Assembly: GCF_030272695.1 (NCBI RefSeq)
Contig: NZ_JARFYN010000010.1
Coordinates: forward strand, 165,662 to 229,661
Direction: 5' to 3'
Origin: Martinezella calliandrae
Lineage (GTDB): Bacteria; Pseudomonadota; Alphaproteobacteria; Rhizobiales; Rhizobiaceae
Length of the DNA stretch: 64,000 nt
A program made the position numbers and the translations under genes. Position 1 is the stretch's first letter; every line of letters begins with the position of its first letter. This document shows, one piece after another, positions 61,959-64,000 of this stretch. A model generated the notes under the pieces. The model did no database searches. It worked only from the letters and a program-made list of their open reading frames with translations, and was not told the origin of the DNA.

Positions 61959-62438
61959 ATGAGCAACCAAACAGAACATGCTTTCCCCGCCACGGGGCTG
62001 ACCGCGGCCGAGCGGAAGTCTATCGAGACCCTTTATCGCTCCTTCAGCGACAAAAACCCCGACCTCTTGGATGAGGCGGTCACGTCGGACTGGCAAGATA
62101 TCCCGCTGGCGCCTGGCCAGGGACCCGGTCCGGCTGGGCTGAAGCCCATTATCGGCGCCTTCATCGCTGCCTTTCCGGATATGAAGATCACCATCAAGGA
62201 AATCATCGGCGCGCCCGGCCGAGCCGGCGTACGCGCGCTCATCACCGGCACGCACAAGGGCGAATGGTTCGGCATCGCACCGACCAACAAGACCGTCAGC
62301 ATTCCGCTGCACGAATTCCATCATCTCGAAAACGGCCGGATCACCCACACCTGGCATTTGGAAGACTGGTTCTGGATGCTGCAGCAGGTCGGCGCTTGGC
62401 CTCCAGCAATGGGCGGCACTGCCGAGGGCGCGCTATGA
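61959..62438 (+). CDS. SnoaL-like ester cyclase/polyketide cyclase-type protein
   Basis: 159 residues. NTF2-like fold: LTAAERKSIETLYRSFSDKN, IIGAFIAAFPDMKITIKEII, VRALITGTHKGEWFGIAPTN and IPLHEFHHLENGRITHTWHL are the usual strands of SnoaL proteins, with His and Trp residues lining the pocket. Its substrate is unknown. The stop overlaps the ATG of the oxidoreductase gene, so the two are coupled. Confidence 0.88.
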   Translation: MSNQTEHAFPATGLTAAERKSIETLYRSFSDKNPDLLDEAVTSDWQDIPLAPGQGPGPAGLKPIIGAFIAAFPDMKITIKEIIGAPGRAGVRALITGTHKGEWFGIAPTNKTVSIPLHEFHHLENGRITHTWHLEDWFWMLQQVGAWPPAMGGTAEGAL

Positions 62439-63364
62439 AAGCGATGCGCCTTCATACCTATGGCGATATCGCGAGCGTGGTGGCCGAGGATATTCCGGTG
62501 CCAGACGTCGGCCCGGATGAAGTCCTCATCCGGGTAGCTGCGGCAGGCGTCAATCCGCTCGATCTGAAGCTCATCACGGGCCATGCCGCTGCTTATTTCC
62601 CACTTACCTTTCCATATATCCCGGGAACCGATCTCGCGGGGACGGTCGAACAGGCCGGCCCGCTTGCGGCCCGTTGGCGTCCCGGCGACAGGGTGATCGC
62701 CCGCCCCGCCCCAACACGCGGCGGCGCTTTCGCCGAATTCGCCGCCGTTCCGGTAAGCCAGGTAGCCGCTGCCCCGACGAGTCTTTCGCTCGAAACGGCA
62801 GCCGGCCTGCCCACCGCGGCGGCTACGGCTTGGCAGGCCCTTTTCGAGACCGCCCATCTCGAGCGGGGGCAGACTGTGTTCATCCACACCGCCGCCGGCG
62901 GCGTCGGGAGTTTTGCCGTCCAGCTTGCGAGGGTCGCCGGCGCGCGCGTCATCGCGACTGCCTCTGCTGCCAATGCCGATCTCGTCCGCGAGCTTGGGGC
63001 GTTGCGCGCGGTCGACTACCGAACGCAAGACTTTGCCGCCGATCTGGACGACGTCGATATCGTGCTGGACACGATCGGTGGTGAAACGCAGCAGCGGTCC
63101 TTCTCCATCCTGCGTCCCGGCGGAATGCTCGTCAGTATCGTCTCGCCACCCGACGAGATTCTCGCCGTCGCGCACGGGGTGAGCGGCGCATTCGTCTTCC
63201 ACCAGACCGATGCGACACGTCTCGGATCGATCTCCGGATTATGCGACGCCGGATCGTTGAGGGTGGTCAGGGATCAGGTGTTTGACTTTGCCGACATGCA
63301 AGCTGCCCTTCAGCGCGTCGCTTCGCAGCGATCACGCGGCAAGGTGCTGCTGGCGATCGGGTGA
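62435..63364 (+). CDS. Zinc-free NADPH:quinone oxidoreductase-like (MDR family)
   Basis: 309 residues from the ATG at 62435. N-terminal GroES-like part MKAMRLHTYGDIASVVAEDI, VLIRVAAAGVNPLDLKLITG and PYIPGTDLAGTVEQAG; nucleotide-binding HTAAGGVGSFAVQLARVAGA at about residue 150. The alcohol-dehydrogenase zinc ligands are absent, fitting quinone or enone reductases. With the ester cyclase it may detoxify a small carbonyl compound under LysR control. Confidence 0.9.
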   Translation: MKAMRLHTYGDIASVVAEDIPVPDVGPDEVLIRVAAAGVNPLDLKLITGHAAAYFPLTFPYIPGTDLAGTVEQAGPLAARWRPGDRVIARPAPTRGGAFAEFAAVPVSQVAAAPTSLSLETAAGLPTAAATAWQALFETAHLERGQTVFIHTAAGGVGSFAVQLARVAGARVIATASAANADLVRELGALRAVDYRTQDFAADLDDVDIVLDTIGGETQQRSFSILRPGGMLVSIVSPPDEILAVAHGVSGAFVFHQTDATRLGSISGLCDAGSLRVVRDQVFDFADMQAALQRVASQRSRGKVLLAIG

Positions 63365-63385
63365 AGGCGCGGAACTAAAGAATTG

Positions 63386-63420
63386 AAAAGGGCCTCCGCT
63401 GAGAGGGAGGCCCTTTTTTT
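63386..63420. terminator. Bidirectional rho-independent terminator
   Basis: GGGCCTCC (63390-63397) pairs with GGAGGCCC (63406-63413), flanked by AAAA before and a run of T after, so it can work on both strands. It separates the convergent oxidoreductase and dctA genes. Confidence 0.93.
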
Positions 63421-63447
63421 CATTTTCCAAAGATAAGGGTGGCGCCG

Positions 63448-64000
63448 TTATTCGGCAGGTTGCAGCGCGGGCGTGCCGAGGTCGCTGGTCATTTGCCCGG
63501 CCATGGCAGCGGAAAATTTCGACCGATCAAGCTCATTTTCCCAGCGCGCGACCACGACGGTCGCCACCGCGTTGCCGACGAGGTTGGTCAGCGCGCGGCA
63601 TTCCGACATGAAGCGGTCGATACCGAGGATCAGCGCCATGCCAGCAATCGGAACCGAAGGGACGACGGAAAGCGTGGCGGCGAGCGTAATGAAACCGGCG
63701 CCGGTGATGCCAGCAGCCCCCTTCGAGCTCAGCATTGCCACCAGCAGCAACAGGATCTGGTCGCCGAACGTCAGCGGCGTATCGGTTGCCTGGGCGATGA
63801 AGAGCGCTGCCAACGTCATGTAGATATTGGTGCCGTCGAGGTTGAAGGAATAGCCCGTCGGAATGACGAGACCGACGACGGAGCGTTTGCAGCCGGCGCG
63901 CTCCATCTTGTTCATCAGGCCCGGCAACGCGGCTTCCGAAGACGACGTGCCGAGCACCAGCAGCAGTTCCTCCTTGATATACCGGATCAACGCCAGGATC
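63448..64000 (-). CDS. dctA: C4-dicarboxylate/H+ symporter DctA (C-terminal part)
   Basis: The frame stays open to the window edge, so the N-terminal half is outside. The visible ~183 residues include the family hallmarks [20 protein letters not shown] (serine-rich reentrant loop), [20 protein letters not shown] with substrate and cation contacts, [20 protein letters not shown], and [20 protein letters not shown]. Imports succinate, malate and fumarate; in rhizobia this fuels nitrogen fixation in nodules. Whether this is the main symbiotic dctA or a paralogue cannot be told here, as dctB/dctD are not visible. Confidence 0.92.
   Translation of the reverse strand, partial: ILALIRYIKEELLLVLGTSSSEAALPGLMNKMERAGCKRSVVGLVIPTGYSFNLDGTNIYMTLAALFIAQATDTPLTFGDQILLLLVAMLSSKGAAGITGAGFITLAATLSVVPSVPIAGMALILGIDRFMSECRALTNLVGNAVATVVVARWENELDRSKFSAAMAGQMTSDLGTPALQPAE

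Overview
The window reads as a high-GC alphaproteobacterial replicon, most likely a Rhizobium (Rhizobiaceae). The main reasons are a complete succinoglycan-type exo cluster in the Sinorhizobium/Agrobacterium gene order, rhizopine-type moc genes, an aerobic cobFGHIJKLM block, a rhizobial porin and many CUT1/CUT2 sugar importers. Species, and chromosome versus chromid or plasmid, cannot be decided from this sequence.

Layout. 1-568: end of a sugar ABC permease gene and its terminator. 587-865: a decayed parDE remnant. 946-4324: a probable envelope or metal-stress unit (Met-tailed DUF305 protein, YVTN beta-propeller protein, ECF sigma factor and anti-sigma factor). 4332-24345: the exo cluster in the order exoZ-Q-F-Y, exoX, exoU, exoV-W, exoT, exoH-K-L-A-M-O-N-P. 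It covers precursor supply (ExoN), priming (ExoY, with ExoX as brake), glycosyltransferases (ExoA, L, M, O, U, W), decoration (ExoZ, ExoH, ExoV), flipping, polymerisation and export (ExoT, ExoQ, ExoP, ExoF) and trimming (ExoK). Neither exoI nor exoB is present. 24375-25952: a DMT-family exporter and an FMN reductase. 26025-30860: a moc-type locus (mocD-mocE-mocF, a divergent LacI-type regulator, a mocC-like gene) with matching operator palindromes. 30861-35857: an accessory stretch with long gene-poor gaps, a PIN-domain toxin-antitoxin pair, a porin, a TetR regulator and an AbiEi-like remnant. 35896-43031: cobalamin genes cobM, L, K, J, I, H, G, F. 43122-49078: a CUT2 sugar importer operon under a divergent LacI regulator with two clear operators. 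49140-54607: a CUT1 importer without an ATPase gene, a fused NanE-NanK-like enzyme and a GntR/UTRA regulator. 54800-56485: an IclR remnant, a Nudix hydrolase and a LacI regulator. 56735-60756: a protein-repair and stress group (Pcm, CBS, MgtC-like, BON and several small proteins). 60955-64000: a LysR regulator divergent from an ester-cyclase/oxidoreductase pair, then the C-terminal part of dctA running off the end.

Most genes sit in tightly packed operons with ATGA or GTGA stop-start overlaps. Accessory character (remnants, a toxin pair, long gaps) concentrates at 513-945 and 30861-35895. I found no CRISPR array, rRNA, tRNA or intact insertion sequence. No wholly new system is obvious. The best candidates for new biology are the DUF305/propeller/ECF unit, the operator logic of the moc locus, the zinc-motif-less NanE-NanK fusion and the small stress-protein cluster at 58027-60756.
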